From: Miscanthus floridulus
Lineage: Eukaryota > Streptophyta > Magnoliopsida > Poales > Poaceae
Length of the DNA: 64,000 nucleotides
Direction: 5' to 3'
Assembly: GCF_019320115.1 (NCBI RefSeq)
Contig: NC_089581.1
Location: 65,081,310 to 65,145,309 of the forward strand
Position 1 is the first letter of the stretch. Every line of letters begins with the position of its first letter. A program made the translations under genes and the position numbers. Below are positions 23,807-37,374 of the stretch, in pieces. Under the pieces are notes generated by a model. It saw nothing but the letters and a program-made list of their open reading frames with translations, made no database searches and was not told the origin of the DNA.

Positions 23807-26800
23807 AAAAGACTCCAAGGATATGCAAGGCTATCTGGCTTATGGGTTTATTGCATTTGCAGGAGCATTACTAAATGTGCATCCTTATATTCGTTTCTTA
23901 TTAGCAGTCGCATTAGTTCATTAACTAACCATTCTTTGTAGGCACCTGTGATACTTTCAAGCAGGTGGTAAGCAATCAGATTTCCTTTTACCATCTTTCA
24001 TCTTCTAGTTCTTACTACGATGCTAGAGTTTAGACAAGTCATACCAGAACTGCTAATAAGAGCCCACTACCCTCCTGTCATGGAGTCTAGGTGCCTATCC
24101 AAACTGGGACTCCTAAGCCCTCGCCCTTGAGTCCCAGACTCAGTGCGGTGCAAGGACCTCCAATACCAAAAAACCACCCTAACTAGTCGGTCCAGAAAGA
24201 GCCGAAACCCATGACAAGAGAGTAACAAGTCTTCCCTACTGCCCATACCTAAGTATGTGCTCGGGATAATAAGTCTGTAACTTACCTATCGTCCAATGCA
24301 ACGACCGATCCTTAACTGACACAGACATGGAATATAGTGTAACTAAACTATGCCCCGTTGGCCGCAGGACACAACCTCTTACACCCACCAATACCCAAAC
24401 CATGTCCCTGCCCGATCTCCATTTTCCTTTCCACCATTTTATATATTCCAAGTGACAATAATACAGCAATATATTTCCTATCTCTCGCGAGTGACAGACA
24501 ATCACTCGACTTGTATCGGAGACCTATAGCATAGCAATCTACATGATCCTATCATACTAGTACGACTCATAGGATAAAGATATATATATATGCACGTGGG
24601 TTTCATTCAACTCCTTAAAACTTAATGCACAAATATAATTTAAAGTGCGGAAAAGTAGGGGTTATGCATCGGGGCTTGCCTAGGTAAGATATAATCTGAA
24701 GTTAGTTTTCCTTCATGGCGACATGATCTCTAATAGTACCATTTCTCTAGCAACTCCCGATGACTCTGTGATCCATCAACTTCCCTATTATGATATGCAA
24801 TGCGATGCAATGCAAAGACATAATTAATCAACTGCCACCGTGATACATAAAATACGATTTACGCCTTTCAAGTTAACAAGATAGTTCTAACGACTAATGT
24901 ACTAATCTATGTATCAACATCATTGAGAAAGGTGTCATTTCACCCACAAGTATTTTAGTTATACAATTCCGTGGAGTTACTTTATCCCGTTTTATCGATT
25001 TAATCTTTATTCAAAATAGGGCATCATTATCTACTCTAGAAAACTAATTATTATAGAGCTACAAAAATTACAGTGTGAAGCTAATAATATCAGTAATTTA
25101 CTATAAAATTTTTAGAGTCAACACTATCACCAATTTATCACGGAAATTCCTAAAAGTTCATATTTTAACAATATTAAACATTTTAAATAATTAGAGCAAC
25201 CCCCGAAAACATTTTAAAACTAGATGAACCAACTATGCTAATAGATAGATCATGATTTTAGGAGCCTAAGAAAATTAATTTTATATTTTTGGACTCCTAA
25301 ATGATTTTATATTTAAATTACAAAATCAGCTTAGAATCTATTTTAGGAAATCTTCGCTAATTCGTTGGAAAAAAACAAAAAGAAAACCGTGGCCCAAATA
25401 GCCCATGGCGAGCGTGGCCCCAGCACGGCCCACAACCGGCGAGTCGGCCTAACAACGTGGCCTAGGCGGGGGAGCCTAGCATGCGAGAGCCGGACGGCCA
25501 GCGGCCCTAGGCGGGTGCAGCACAAGCCTGGCCCAGCGCGCGAACACAAGCGGCCTAGCAAGTCGGCGGTGGTATTGAAGCGATGAGGCCCCTATACTTT
25601 TACGTAATCCACCCATAGGACATTACACACATTCAACACTATTTACATGGGTCATGTATTTGCATAGGGAACCCTGAACAAAATTTCTACTTCACTTCTT
25701 ACCCTTCTCCCTTCTTCTGTGAAACAGAGGAGTAGAGGAACACGCGTAGGAGACTCACCGATGGCCGAGTCCAGCAGGGGAGGGCGCCACGGTGGCGATG
25801 GGATGGCCAGCTCCCAGCACGAGTCCCTCCACGACCCCAAGGCAGCCATGGCCATGGCATGGTCGAAGGCGGTGCCAGGTGTCGAGACCACGCATAGCGA
25901 CGGCCGCAGAGCAGAGCAGAGGAGCGTCGGGGCGAAGTCAATTTTGATAGGGTGGCCACTGGCGGTGTCAGCTTCACTCACACCAGGTAGACATGGTGCA
26001 CCCCCAGCTAGGCCCTGCTCGCCGTGGTAGGGCGCAGTGGCCTGGCTACCCGCGCACAGCATGGCGGTGGCCCAAGCAGGGACTGCGGGCATGGCGGCGG
26101 CCACGCTACACCAGAGGTGGCACACGGCAGCGGAGACAAAATGGGGTAGGGAGGTGCACGGCCGTGACCGGGCTCGCCTGGTCATGGCGCGGACCAAGGT
26201 GGAGCAACGCAGGGCTCGGAAGGGGCAGCGCAGCAGTGGGGGAGCGGGGGAGTCACGTGCGGGCAGGCAGTGCTAGGGGGAGCTACAGCGTGGAAGGGGT
26301 AGTGGTTCAGCGTGACCGAGGGCTCGCGTGCTCACGTGCACACACGAAGGACCAGGTGACGGCGGGCGCCGTTGAGCTGCAGGCATGCGGTGGCAACAAG
26401 AACACAGCCGTGCTAGGGTGCAGGGTGTGCATGGGACAACGTGGCTCAGCACGCATGTGAGGGAGAGGCCAGCGACTCGGTGGCGACACTGCCACGGCGG
26501 GGACAAGGCACGGCACAATGACATGGTGGCTCGGACGACTATAGGCACGGCAACCCGGGCCTAGGCACGCTTGCATGTGCGACGGCCGATGACTTCAGTG
26601 CACCACGGCACTATGGACAAGCTAGGAGGGAGGGCAGCACAGGCACGCGAGGGGAAGAGCAAAGAGCCACATGCAGCTCGGGCACGCCTGCATATGCGGT
26701 GGCTAGGCAGCGGCATTGGTGGCTGGCAGCAAAGAGAGGGAGAGCGGACAGAGATAGTACAGAGCAAGCGCAAGGATGGCAGCGCTTGAGCTCAGCCCCG

Positions 26801-28562
26801 AGCTAGTCCATGGTGGATGTGTGCTAGCAGCAGAGCGAGAGAGAAAGGGGAGGCTGAGCATGAGCTGGGGCGCCGATGCTGCATGTGGAGGAGCTAGGAG
26901 TAGGGGAGGGGAGAAGGGCGGCTCTATGCACGATGCATCAGTGGGGAGGACACATGAGCGAACAAGGCGGTCTTCCTATAGGGTGTTTCTGAGCAAAGCC
27001 GCAAGAAAGCATGAGCACATGGCCTACTGTGTTCGACCAGTACGGCAGTAGTACCACGTAGAGAAGAGACAAGAAGAGGCAGGCAAGCAGAGAAAAAAGA
27101 AAGAGCAAACATGACTCAACAACGTAGCGTGACGCAACTAAATTGGATGACTGACTCCGAGCAGTGAACACACCACGTCGTCTATCGATCAGGACGACAG
27201 TGAGGTGCCTTGTCACCCCAGGAGCCGGAACAGACGGCCACTACGTGATGACTGCTACGCGGCATGAATGCACGATGGGTAGATAGATCAAGAGGCGAGG
27301 AACGCACCACAATCATCATCAGCTATGTCACAATGGCCACACGTATTGTTGGCACTAGGCTCAACGGGCACAACGAGGAGATGGACGCGGTAACGGCAAC
27401 GGAACAGCCCGCCGAGAAGCGGCGTCGGCAGCGCGGCCACAGAGGCGAGGCTGGCAACGAGGCCAGCGCGCAACAAGGCAATGACGAGGCTAGAAGTAGG
27501 CGTCCATGAGTGCGTTGTGTTTTTGCCATTTTCTTTTACCAAAATATATAAATAATTAAGTACTTACAAATATGTCATTATCCCTTTATCACTGACATCC
27601 ATACACACATGCAAATATTTATTGTATGTTTAAACATATACTTATCTAGAGAGATACACTCAGAAAGAAATAAGTTTGTATATTACTTTAATTAATATAG
27701 CAGCATGCTTATCAAAACGAAATACGTGAGTGTATGTATATATATCTCTATCGGTTTACTAATTTAGACAATTATCAACATCTAAGCACAAGAAAAAATT
27801 CAACAAAGCTCGAATTTAATTTAGATTCAAAAGCTATATATAGATATATATATATATAACATTCTATTTAATAATGTATTTTATTTCATTCTATTTTTAA
27901 TTCTCTTCTACTCTAATCTTGCTCTAATTTATTATTAACAAGTTAATAATTACATGTTTAGCGCTAACAGAGCTCATGTAACACTGGAGGTGTTACACGA
28001 TGGCACTGTTCATCATCCTGGCAACACACTCAACACTGACCAGACGCTGGTGACTAATCGACCAGACGCTGGAACTGCAGCGGCCGATCGAGTACAGAGA
28101 GGTTCCAGAGCGGCGAAGTTGCGACCGGATGCGTCCGGTAGCATGTGACCGGACGCCATCAGCATCCGATCAGTTGATCGAGCTCTAATGGTCAGGACAA
28201 CTGGACACATCTGGTCAGGACGAAAGCAACATCTAGTCAGTAGTAGAAAAGCAGGATTTCGTTCCCAATGGCTACTTTCTCAGCGGGGCTTATAAATAGA
28301 CCCTCTAACTGGCCATTTGAGATGTGTGGAGTAGAGGAAACATACCATGGGTTTTGATACACCATTTTAGTGATCTCCACTTGCATAGTGCTTAGTGATT
28401 CATTAGGTGATTAGCGTAGGTGCTTTACGAAGTGCTTAGGTTGATTAGACCACCGCCTATGCGCTTGCTCTAGGTTTAGGCCTAGTGTTTAGTGAGGTTT
28501 GCATACCTCTTATCACTCGGTGCTTGCGCGCACCATTGTTGTACATCAGAGGGGCTTGTAGT
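23807..28562. repeat. Tandem duplication 2, copy 2 (4,756 bp)
   Basis: Head-to-tail copy of 19051-23806. It holds a 5'-truncated LTR C (23807-27997) and a second copy of the Copia-like LTR middle segment (27998-28562), including the target duplication and TATA box. Past 28562 the unique host LTR continues (CTTGCGAGATC). Confidence 0.88.
28291..28298 (+). promoter_or_regulatory. Predicted TATA box of the Copia-like LTR, duplicate
   Basis: TATAAATA, identical in context to 23535-23542. This copy is the one contiguous with the 3' part of the LTR. Confidence 0.45.
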
Positions 28563-29012
28563 CTTGCGAGATCACACCAACCTCATTTGTGGTGTGGCCG
28601 CCACCGTGTACCGGAGGGAACAAGGCTTGCAGTGTTTCGCCCGAAAGCTTGATAGTGAAGACAGCGGGAAGCGGTTCGGGAGAGGCTTGTCGGAAGGCAC
28701 ACCGGAGACCCACTTGCATATGGGGAAGGCCTAGGGCTATCCACGGAGTTACCCAACTAGGAGCTTAGCCTTTGCGAGGGATTCCTTGAGAGGGGCTCCA
28801 ACGAGGACTAGGGGGAAGCTTGCGCGCTTCTCGATACCTCGGTAAAAATACCAGAGTCATTGACGGGAGTTTGCAGATTTCTATCTTACCCTTCAGCTTC
28901 CGCATTTATATTGTTTACATAACTTCTTTTGCAGTAGAGATAGCAACACACTAGCAAAATTGTAGTCGCACATTTAGATAATTTATCTTTTGCATAGGTT
29001 TTGCTAAGGTTA
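28563..29012 (+). repeat. 3' LTR of the Copia-like element, third segment
   Basis: Continuation of the host LTR up to the second nested insertion. The final GGTTA (29008-29012) is the target duplication of the solo LTR and recurs at 32715-32719. A short open frame is present but resembles no known protein. Confidence 0.7.
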
Positions 29013-32000
29013 TGTGGCAGAACCTCCTAAATTATAGGGCCCACATGCACCTGTCACTGTCCGATGACCTTTGACATCAATGCATATGTTTCCGGTAACT
29101 TAAGAGGACTGTCGGGTGTCCTCGGGGAACCCCGAATCATCCATGATTTCTGAGCAGGATCACATTACAGAGTCATTGCAGTATTACAACATTTATTTAA
29201 ATATCTACACCAGAGTAAAAACAGCGGAAGTCTTACAATAACATAATTTACAAAACAATAGTTTCAAACCTCACAACTAAGTTCGATGATTATTACAAAA
29301 CGAAATAGTGGAGTGGCATTATAATATAATACAAAACACACAATGAAACTGCCCTACCCAAGGGCCCCACATTTACTTCTCATCATCAGATCGAACAATA
29401 GTCATGCAGCACGATCCAAAACAGATCTGCTCATGAGGTTCACCTATAACAAGGGTCAACGAACCCTGAGTACAAAAGTACTCAACAAGACTTAACCGAA
29501 ATAAAAACTGATAAACTCAAGAATGCAGACTCAGGGACTCAAGGTATGGCTTTAGCAATAATCAAAGTTCTTTTGCGTAAAAGCTCTTTAACAAAATTCT
29601 TTACTTCAAAGGTAAAACTTTATAAGTACCACATATGAATCTGCCATGATCCGTAATGAGATCATGAACTTCATATCAATCTCTTTCTCAAACCTTATTC
29701 AAGTTCTAGTTATTAATCTACGATGATGATCAGAGAATTGAGTCTCCATAACCGAGGAGCAACGACGATTCGAACCAATTAAAACCCAGCTAGGGATTCC
29801 AGACCACACGACATATGTAGGTCCCCGACTTACATATATCAACCTACCCTCGGATCCTCTAAACAAGAATGGGTCCACGCCACCCGAGAATACAATACAC
29901 CACCAATCTAGCCTATTGCCACATGGGTACACGCTATTCCCGCCATCTCTCCACTCCCAGTGCGCGAGTAGCCATTCTCGTAATAGAATAGCCAAGTTAA
30001 GGCTTACTGGAGTATGTGGTTAGTACTACAAAGTCTCAACTCACACAGGTCAACAACGGTACGGGCCTTAATCGACACAGACAGAAAGAATCCGCTCACA
30101 AGACCTCCATGTCTTGCAGCTCACACACACCGAGTCCGCCCGGTCTAGATTTATTACTTCACATTTCCATATCACATGATAAAAAACTGAGTAACCAAAG
30201 TTCCAATTAAACTCATAGGTGATAGGTAATCACCTGACTTTTATCGGCCTAAGCATGGCTAAGCATAAATGGACATTGCCGAACTAAAAACGGTTAACAA
30301 GGTTGAGATGGAACAACAAGGTTGGTAATGCATCAATTAGGTTTCCACTTGACTTCTAATCACTTAATGCAGTATAGAAAACCAAAAGCGAAAACAATTT
30401 GTAAAGCACAAGGTATGTTTAAATGCATCCGGGGCTTGCCTTCGTTGACGGAAAAGTCCGGTTCCTGTGACGTTCCACAAGTATCAGATCCGACCTCAAC
30501 CGACGGATTAACCTCCTCCACAACTTGATTAACTACCACGTGTTCACCTTCGTTCACACACGTAGTAACAATGCCATGTTTAATATGATGCGGAATACGA
30601 AACATGATGCTCGATGATGGATGCAAAAATTAACAATTCGAATACAACTTTCCTTCACGGTACGGTTACAAGTCAAACTAACCAATTCTTTTTCGTACTA
30701 CTTATATCAATTGCCAAAGATCATTACCAACTAATGACCCAAGGACATCACTCAATCAAAAATTCAATCAAAACCTAAATCATTAAAAGTTACTATTTGC
30801 TTTTATGAATTAATTATTTAATTAAGAATTATGAAATAAATCAACTTATTTTAATTGAGCTTAAAATTTTAGTAAAGATTCATCACATGATAAGTAAGTG
30901 GCAAAACAATTTTCATAATTTTTGGATACATAAATAAGCCTAGAAAAAATCATGGAAACTCATTTATTAATTAATTGAGCAATTTTTATCACATTCAAAA
31001 ACTACTGAAATACAAGATTGCATATTTTTCCTAGATAACATACATCACAAAGAGACCACACAAAAATTTTCATAATTTTTGGAGCTCTAAATAAATCTAC
31101 ACAAAAATAACAAATTATAGCACTATTTAATCATTTCTGAAAAAGGAAAAATTCATTTTCAAATCATCCGCTCACACAAACAACTCGGGAAGAACCAGGA
31201 GCTCACATAAACAACTCGGAAAGAACTAGGAGCTCACATAAACAACTCGGAATGAATCAGGACCTCACATAAACAACTCGGAAAGAACCAGGAGCTCACA
31301 TAAACAACTCGGAAAGAACCAGGAGCTCACACAAACAACTCGGAAGAACCAGGAGCTCACATAAACAACTCAGAAAAAACCAGGAGCTCACATAAACAAC
31401 TCAGAAAGAACCAGAAGCTCACACAAACAACTCGAAAAGAACTAGGAGCTCACATAAACAACTCGGAAAGAACCAGGAGCTCACCCCGAACGCACTGGAG
31501 CATAAAGCTGGATCGGAAGAGCAACGGATGAGTGGTTCGACATGCATAGGAAGCACCAGTAGCTCACCCCGAACTCGATGGAGCAAAGAACAGGACCGGA
31601 GAAGCAACGGTGAAGCAGGTCGACAATCCGAGCAACCACAGCGGAGCAAAACATCGACGGTGGCGGTGCTTCGGCGACTGCGGTGGACAAAATGATCAAG
31701 CAACAAGGTATTAAGCACCACGGCATCAAGGCGAAGCTAGAGGTACACTGAGCAAGAGCAACGGCTCACCGGAGAGCGTTGGCCACGATGGCGCAAGCAC
31801 GATGGTGAGGTTGCCGGCTGCGAGGAAGAAAGGCGCGCACAGCGGGTTCCCGGTGAAATCAGGCACCAAGACTCGGTTGGCTAGGTGCGCAAGGAGTAGG
31901 CGGAGCTGGAACAAGCTTTGCCGAAATGGTGGAGGCTCTACGGCGATGGCAAATGCACGACAGAGCAGCGGCGATGGTGACTGGAAAACAGAGGAGGAGA

Positions 32001-32714
32001 GTGGCAAAAAACGGCGACGGTGAAGTCCTTATAGAGTGGCTCAGAAGCAAGGAGAAGCCACGCAGGAGCCTTTCCCGTGCCAGCACGAAGCCAAGGGCGG
32101 CCACCATCGCGTCTGGAAGCAGAAGGAAGATTGGAGATGGTGAGTTGGCTTCCACGGTTACTGTTCATCAAAATTACCAAAACTACCATTTGATTTAAAA
32201 ATCCAAATTACTCCCAAATTTATGTAACAACTCAAAAATATCCAAAAATAAAAGTTGCTCCAAATTTAAAGTTCTACAACTTTGCTTTTATAACCACCCC
32301 CTAATTCGGTCTACATTTTGAAATGCAAATTTGAATTCAAAAAGGGAACATTTAAAGAATCTCGCCTTTTCAAATTACTTCAAATTTTTCATAACAACTT
32401 TGAAAACTCCAAAAACAAACTTTGTACAACTCAACAAGCTCTACACTTTTGCTTTTAGGCTCAACCCCAAAATATACTTAGATTTTGAAATGAGTTTTTA
32501 GGGTAGAATTTAAATACTGAAAATCAGAGTTTTCGGAAATTCAATTCAATACAAAGAATTTTAACTCAATACAAGCCATACAAGTCAACACATGTAACAT
32601 AAAGGTAAACTTGTTTTAGTGTATGCATATCAAAAATTTTACTAACACATAAATGATGTGCTATGCATATGATGATATGGCATGTTTTAGTATTTAAACA
32701 CCCGAGGTGTTACA
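29013..32714 (-). mobile_element. Solo LTR (3.7 kb) of a gypsy-type element, reverse strand
   Basis: It begins TGTGGCAGAACC and ends GGTGTTACA, and is flanked by perfect GGTTA repeats. No PBS, polypurine tract or coding domain lies inside, so it is best read as one LTR left after LTR-LTR recombination. Its ends and a GCATC(C)GGGGCTTGCCT motif (30425-30440) resemble the 4.8 kb LTRs to the left, which suggests related families. Open frames at 31419-32198 lie in a GC-rich part, overlap on both strands and match nothing I recognise. Confidence 0.75.
31170..31484. repeat. 31-bp minisatellite, about 10 copies, inside the solo LTR
   Basis: Unit of the type GCTCACATAAACAACTCGGA plus AAGAACCAGGA, repeated head to tail about ten times. 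Variants include CACACAAAC for CACATAAAC, CTAGGA for CCAGGA, and one-base length differences in the A-run. Confidence 0.88.
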
Positions 32715-32805
32715 GGTTAGAAAAAGAGGCCATAGTTTAGAGTTAGATTTTTAAGTTGCCTAATTCAACCCCCCCCCCCCTCTTAGGCGTCATGGTCCCC
32801 TTTTA
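32715..32805 (+). repeat. 3' LTR of the Copia-like element, last segment
   Basis: It starts with the GGTTA target duplication and contains a run of 12 C (32769-32780) and TCTTAGGCGTCATGG. This resembles the end of this LTR class in grasses. The exact terminus is uncertain because the canonical CA is not clear. Confidence 0.5.
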
Positions 32806-33615
32806 GGGAGGAATCCCTCTTCATTCACTACCTAACAATTACAATCCGCGAAGGTGACAGTGAGCGCCTCTCAGTCCACCAGCTGTGGAGGCATGAGAGA
32901 GGTAGATAGATTGTCTTACGGATCTCAACGCGCTACCAAAGCCCGTGGACCAAGAAAAATAGGGATGGCAAGAGGAGGAGATGTCAGGTTCCGAATGATT
33001 TCATGAGGAACTGACATCTTCGCCGCCTCTAACCTCCCTGCTCGCAAAATCCCTTCTAGCATCGGCTATCAGAGGACGCCACGTAGGCTCCCTGCTGCCA
33101 TGAATAACTCCTGACAAGGGGAGTCTGGAATGACTCGAAGTTGTGGCCATGAATAGTTCAAACAAAGAACACATACTTATAGGCCGGAAGGAAGACCGAA
33201 CGGCCCAGGACTCCCCCACCGCTTGGCAAACCATGGGGGGACATAGCCAACACCAGATGTCTATGTGAGGATGGGAAGATCGAGGCCCTCACAAAGGCGA
33301 GCTAGTACAAACGTTGATAAGACTACTCGGTTTCGCCTGGGTCATAAACCCCTATGCACGGCGCACTAGCAAGGCAAGGTTCAATGGTCATGAACCACAA
33401 CGGAACACAACGGCCACCCTCCGCATTAAATGCTTCAACCCGCAAGGGGTCGAGCAACAAAGCTCAAGTAGGCCGCGACCACGAGCCCATGCCCCAAATG
33501 AACATGCGTATCAGTGCTTTCCTGATCATTACGACCACGAGCCCACACCCCAAATGAACACGCGTATCAGCGCTTTCCCGATCATTTTGCGATCGCAAAA
33601 ATGCTCGGGGGCTAC
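32806..33615 (+). mobile_element. Truncated 3' internal end of a second gypsy-type element
   Basis: The stretch directly precedes a complete LTR and ends in GCTCGGGGGCTAC, the polypurine-tract context common in grass gypsy elements. It contains a direct repeat of GACCACGAGCCCA(C/T) followed by CCCCAAATGAAC (33477-33520 and 33531-33570). The 5' portion is missing and no protein domain is recognised. Confidence 0.5.
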
Positions 33616-34830
33616 TATCGGGGTCATGACCCCAGGGTGTCTCAGGGCATCGATTAGTTAGCGGGCTGCATAGTTCGCAACATAGCAGCTAGCAAAGGAC
33701 CAAACAACCAAGGCCCAGCAAAAGCAGAGCAAAGCAGGCCAGGCGCTAAGGCCTAGGGCGACCGCTATCCCTTCCTCCAACATTAGGCCGCATGATGCTC
33801 AAACACGTGACCTCTTCCCCATCACAACCCTTGGGAGATATAGGTAGAGGTCAAGCCCCGCGTGATGTACCCATTCTAATGAAGGCAAGCATGCCACGCT
33901 GACCCCACATGGACCGACGTGATGGCAGTCACCTCGGTCCGGTCAGACACCAACCTAGCGCTATACCGCACGAACAAGGCAATACCGCACGATGGCGGCA
34001 ACGGGTATGACACCCACCATCTAGATACGGACCGACAGGACACGCATATGATCCCACCCACTACAGGATGGGATTCAGGGTATGAGTCTCGACCTAAAGA
34101 CCTTCCTGGCTAGCGGAGTGCCCTGACCTCAATGATCGGTGCCGTGGCCCTCAGCCCCACGAAGCGACCAGACGAACCAAGACCTAGGGCGGCTACCTAC
34201 TATAGGTATGATGTCCTAGGGAACCTAGAGATGACGACGAAGACCATGACAGATGTCGTGTTGCATAGGACAGCTGATGAGTCATCATCATGACTATAGT
34301 GCTGCCACAGCCAGTATAGTAGCACCACGTTAGATCCTATCGCATTGTGGCCACAAGACCATAACGACAGCCACACCTAGGCAAGCATCAGGAGACAACA
34401 TGCTTGCAAGCCAAGTTAGCTAGGACCTTTCTCGGGCTCTCGACCCTTCAGTCTGGGAAACTTCCTCTTTGTAACAAGCCCTGGCCCCGAACTCTTTATA
34501 AGGGCAGCCAGGGCTCCCATCTTGGGGATCTTCACAATTCTTCACCCTCTATCATTCCATCCATAACAGCAGGGCTCCTAGAGCTTCTCTTCGGGATGCC
34601 CCTCATATAGCATAGGTTCTACCACATCCTTTACCATTCTTGCACCCCCCATTGTAAGAACTTTAGAGTATTCAAGCGAGGAACACGCACTCGATCTTCT
34701 CTCAGACTAGACGTAGGGCTCCGGCCTGAACTAGTATAAATCCTCATGTCTATTGGATGCTACCCATCGTCTTTCTAGAGCAGCACGGCAATCATATAAA
34801 TTTACTAGCCTGGTTTATGAAACACCGACA
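33616..34830 (+). repeat. LTR (1.2 kb) of the second gypsy-type element
   Basis: It begins TATCGGGGTCATGACCCC (family consensus start TGTCGGGG, here with one change) just after the polypurine context. It ends AACACCGACA at 34830. Length is 1,215 bp. No target duplication could be tested because the left end of the element is lost. Confidence 0.65.
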
Positions 34831-37374
34831 ACGTGGATGAAACAAGTGCGTTGGTGACCTTTGCGACACCGGAGAGCTCATTGTTGATCTTTTTCGGCAC
34901 GCCAGAGATTCGTTGGGCCACCATCGCCGCTAGCGTGGGTGTTGTTGTGCTCCTGGTGACCAACCAGTACCACCAGTGGATGCACGGGGAAGAAGGGAGT
35001 GCACCAGGGTAGGTCTCGCCGCCGGTGAGTTACCCGCCGGTCAACGACGAGTGCGCTATGATCAGGCGGGCACGTCCCCGGGCCTGGCTGTCAGCGAGTG
35101 AAGGAGAGAGAGAGAGAGCAGGTGAGAAAAGGGTTTTCTTCTTTTTTATTTTTCAGAAAATGTTAATTAATGTTGATTCTTGTTTAATTCATTACTAAAT
35201 AATTAGAGCTGATAAAAGTATGCATGTTTTTTGTGTAGCCTTGTTATGATATGCTTAATCATGGAAAAATATGAGTTTGCCAAAATAAGTATTTTTGCTA
35301 GATTTAAAAATTACCTCTTTTAATTATTAAATGGATCTTACATGATTTGTATGGGATAAAATAATAATCCTTTAATCATGAAACTTTTTTTGTATGCCTT
35401 ACATATTTAGATCTTCTTTCACAAAAATTTTGGTACTGTTTTGAAATACATAAATTGTCCACTTAAATTAGGTATGTTTAAAATGCCTTTTATTAATTGA
35501 ATAAATACTAAAATAGTCTAGATAAATCCTTAAATAACTTGGGTGTATTTTATACCTTGATTGTTGTCCTTGGAACACAAAACCCCTGCTGTTCCTTGGC
35601 AACTTATTTACGTTCTGGTTGTGCTCATAATTAACTTGTTAATAATAAAAACAATGTTGCTAAGTGAGTAGTTAACCTAACTTTATCGCGAAGGAAAGTT
35701 GTACTCAAGTTAATTAGCCTTTTTTATCATCATGATCCATGTATCATCTTTCATCTATCATGCTAAGTACATCATCATCCTAAAAGCATGCATCTTTAAT
35801 TACGTTTAGTGAACGAGAGTGGTGATCCTAGTGTTGATCAAGTCCCCGAAGAGGATTTTCGGTACAAGGAGATAGGATCTGATCTTGGTGGGAATTCTGA
35901 AGTAACTGACAACCCCAACACCGCAGGTAAGCCCAAGAGCATAAACCCATTTCCTTGTGTTTTATAAATGTTATTCACTTAAATCTATGGCTTGGTGCAT
36001 TAAGTAATATAGGGTTTGGTTGAATACCAATTATTGCATGCCTGCCTTGATATTTCAATACTCATCCTTGTCACCCTGTCAGTCATAGTAGTTTTATCAT
36101 GCTTAGTCATGCTTAGAGGATAAAAGTTGAGCAATAAGGTATCCTTCAAATGTTTCCACTCGGGGATGACCTTGAGATTTAATGATGGTTAAGAAAATTA
36201 ATTTGAGACCGGATGGGACATGGGTTATATTTCTGATGGTTAAGCCGACCAGTTTACCTGGTCATGCTCGTTCTGTCTGTGTTAATTGAGGACCGTACCG
36301 TTGTAGACCTATCATGGTTGAGACTTTGTAGTATTGGCCACATACTATGGTAAGCCTGATACCTCGACTATTCCATTACGTGAAAGGCCAACAACGCACT
36401 GGGAGTGGAGAGATGGTGAGAGTAGCGTGTACACATCCTGTGAATCCATCAAGGAACGACCGAGGGAGGTGGAGTGCTATGCTCTTGGGTAGCACGAACC
36501 GTTCACGTTTTGAAAGGTCCGAGTGAAGGTTGATATGTGTAAGTCTGGGACCTGCATATGTTGTGTGGTAAGGAAACCCCAGCTGGGTCTAATTGATTCG
36601 AATTGCCGTTGCTTCTCAGAGAAGGAGACTCAATCCCCCAATCTACATCATAGTTAATCAATGAAACATTAGTACTGATGATCATGAAATGAGATGGTAA
36701 AAGAAGTGATTGATTTAGATCAGGTGCAAACTAGCGACTTGTAATTATAACATGAGCTAAAACATTGAACGTAAGGATCAATCCTTAGTAAGCTTTTTTG
36801 CAAAAGTTAATCTTGATTCTTGCTTCAGACTTACCTTGATTCCCCGTAAACTTGTATATCCTTGGAGTCTTTCCTTTTCATCGATTATGTCTTGTTGAAT
36901 ACCTTTGTACTCAGGGTTTGTTAAACCCTTTTTGCAGGTAAACCTTAGCAGTAGGTAGGCTTTTGCCCATGCTGTATGATGGTTCTGGCGGAAGAGAGCC
37001 AGCAGTAAAGCTAGGTTGTGGTACACCCTTGGGCAGGGTGAAACTCTTTTGATGTGATGTAATATGTGGTACTGTCATGCTGCCCTACTGCTTTGAAGGC
37101 TAAAACTTATGGTTTGTAATAACTAAATAAATAGTTTGTAAGACTTCCGTTGTTTTATTCCCATGTAATATATTTGTATATTTGTATAAACTGTTGTAAT
37201 ACTGTAATGCCTTCTGTGATGTATCGTGCTCGGAAAGAAAAAGTGGGTGATTCGGGTTTCCCGAGAACACCCGACAGACTACCGGGATTGTGCGGCTTAT
37301 ATGTGCAATAGTTAGAAGTCTGTGAGATAATAACAGACACATGTGGGCCATATAATTTAGACGGTTATGTCACA
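34831..37374 (+). repeat. 5'-truncated LTR of the solo-LTR family, opposite orientation
   Basis: The reverse complement of its right end (TGTGACATAACCGTCTAAAT) aligns with the start of the solo LTR at 29013 (TGTGGCAGAACCTCCTAAAT). A stretch at 37248-37285 (TTCCCGAGAACACCCGACAG) likewise matches 29109-29135 in reverse. The right end is intact, but no PBS follows. The left end is cut near the other LTR. A (GA)n run lies at 35105-35119. Confidence 0.6.

Noticed and set aside
31170..31484. Regularly spaced repeats resembling a CRISPR array
   Set aside because: Units are head to tail with no unique spacers, in plant LTR sequence; it is a minisatellite.
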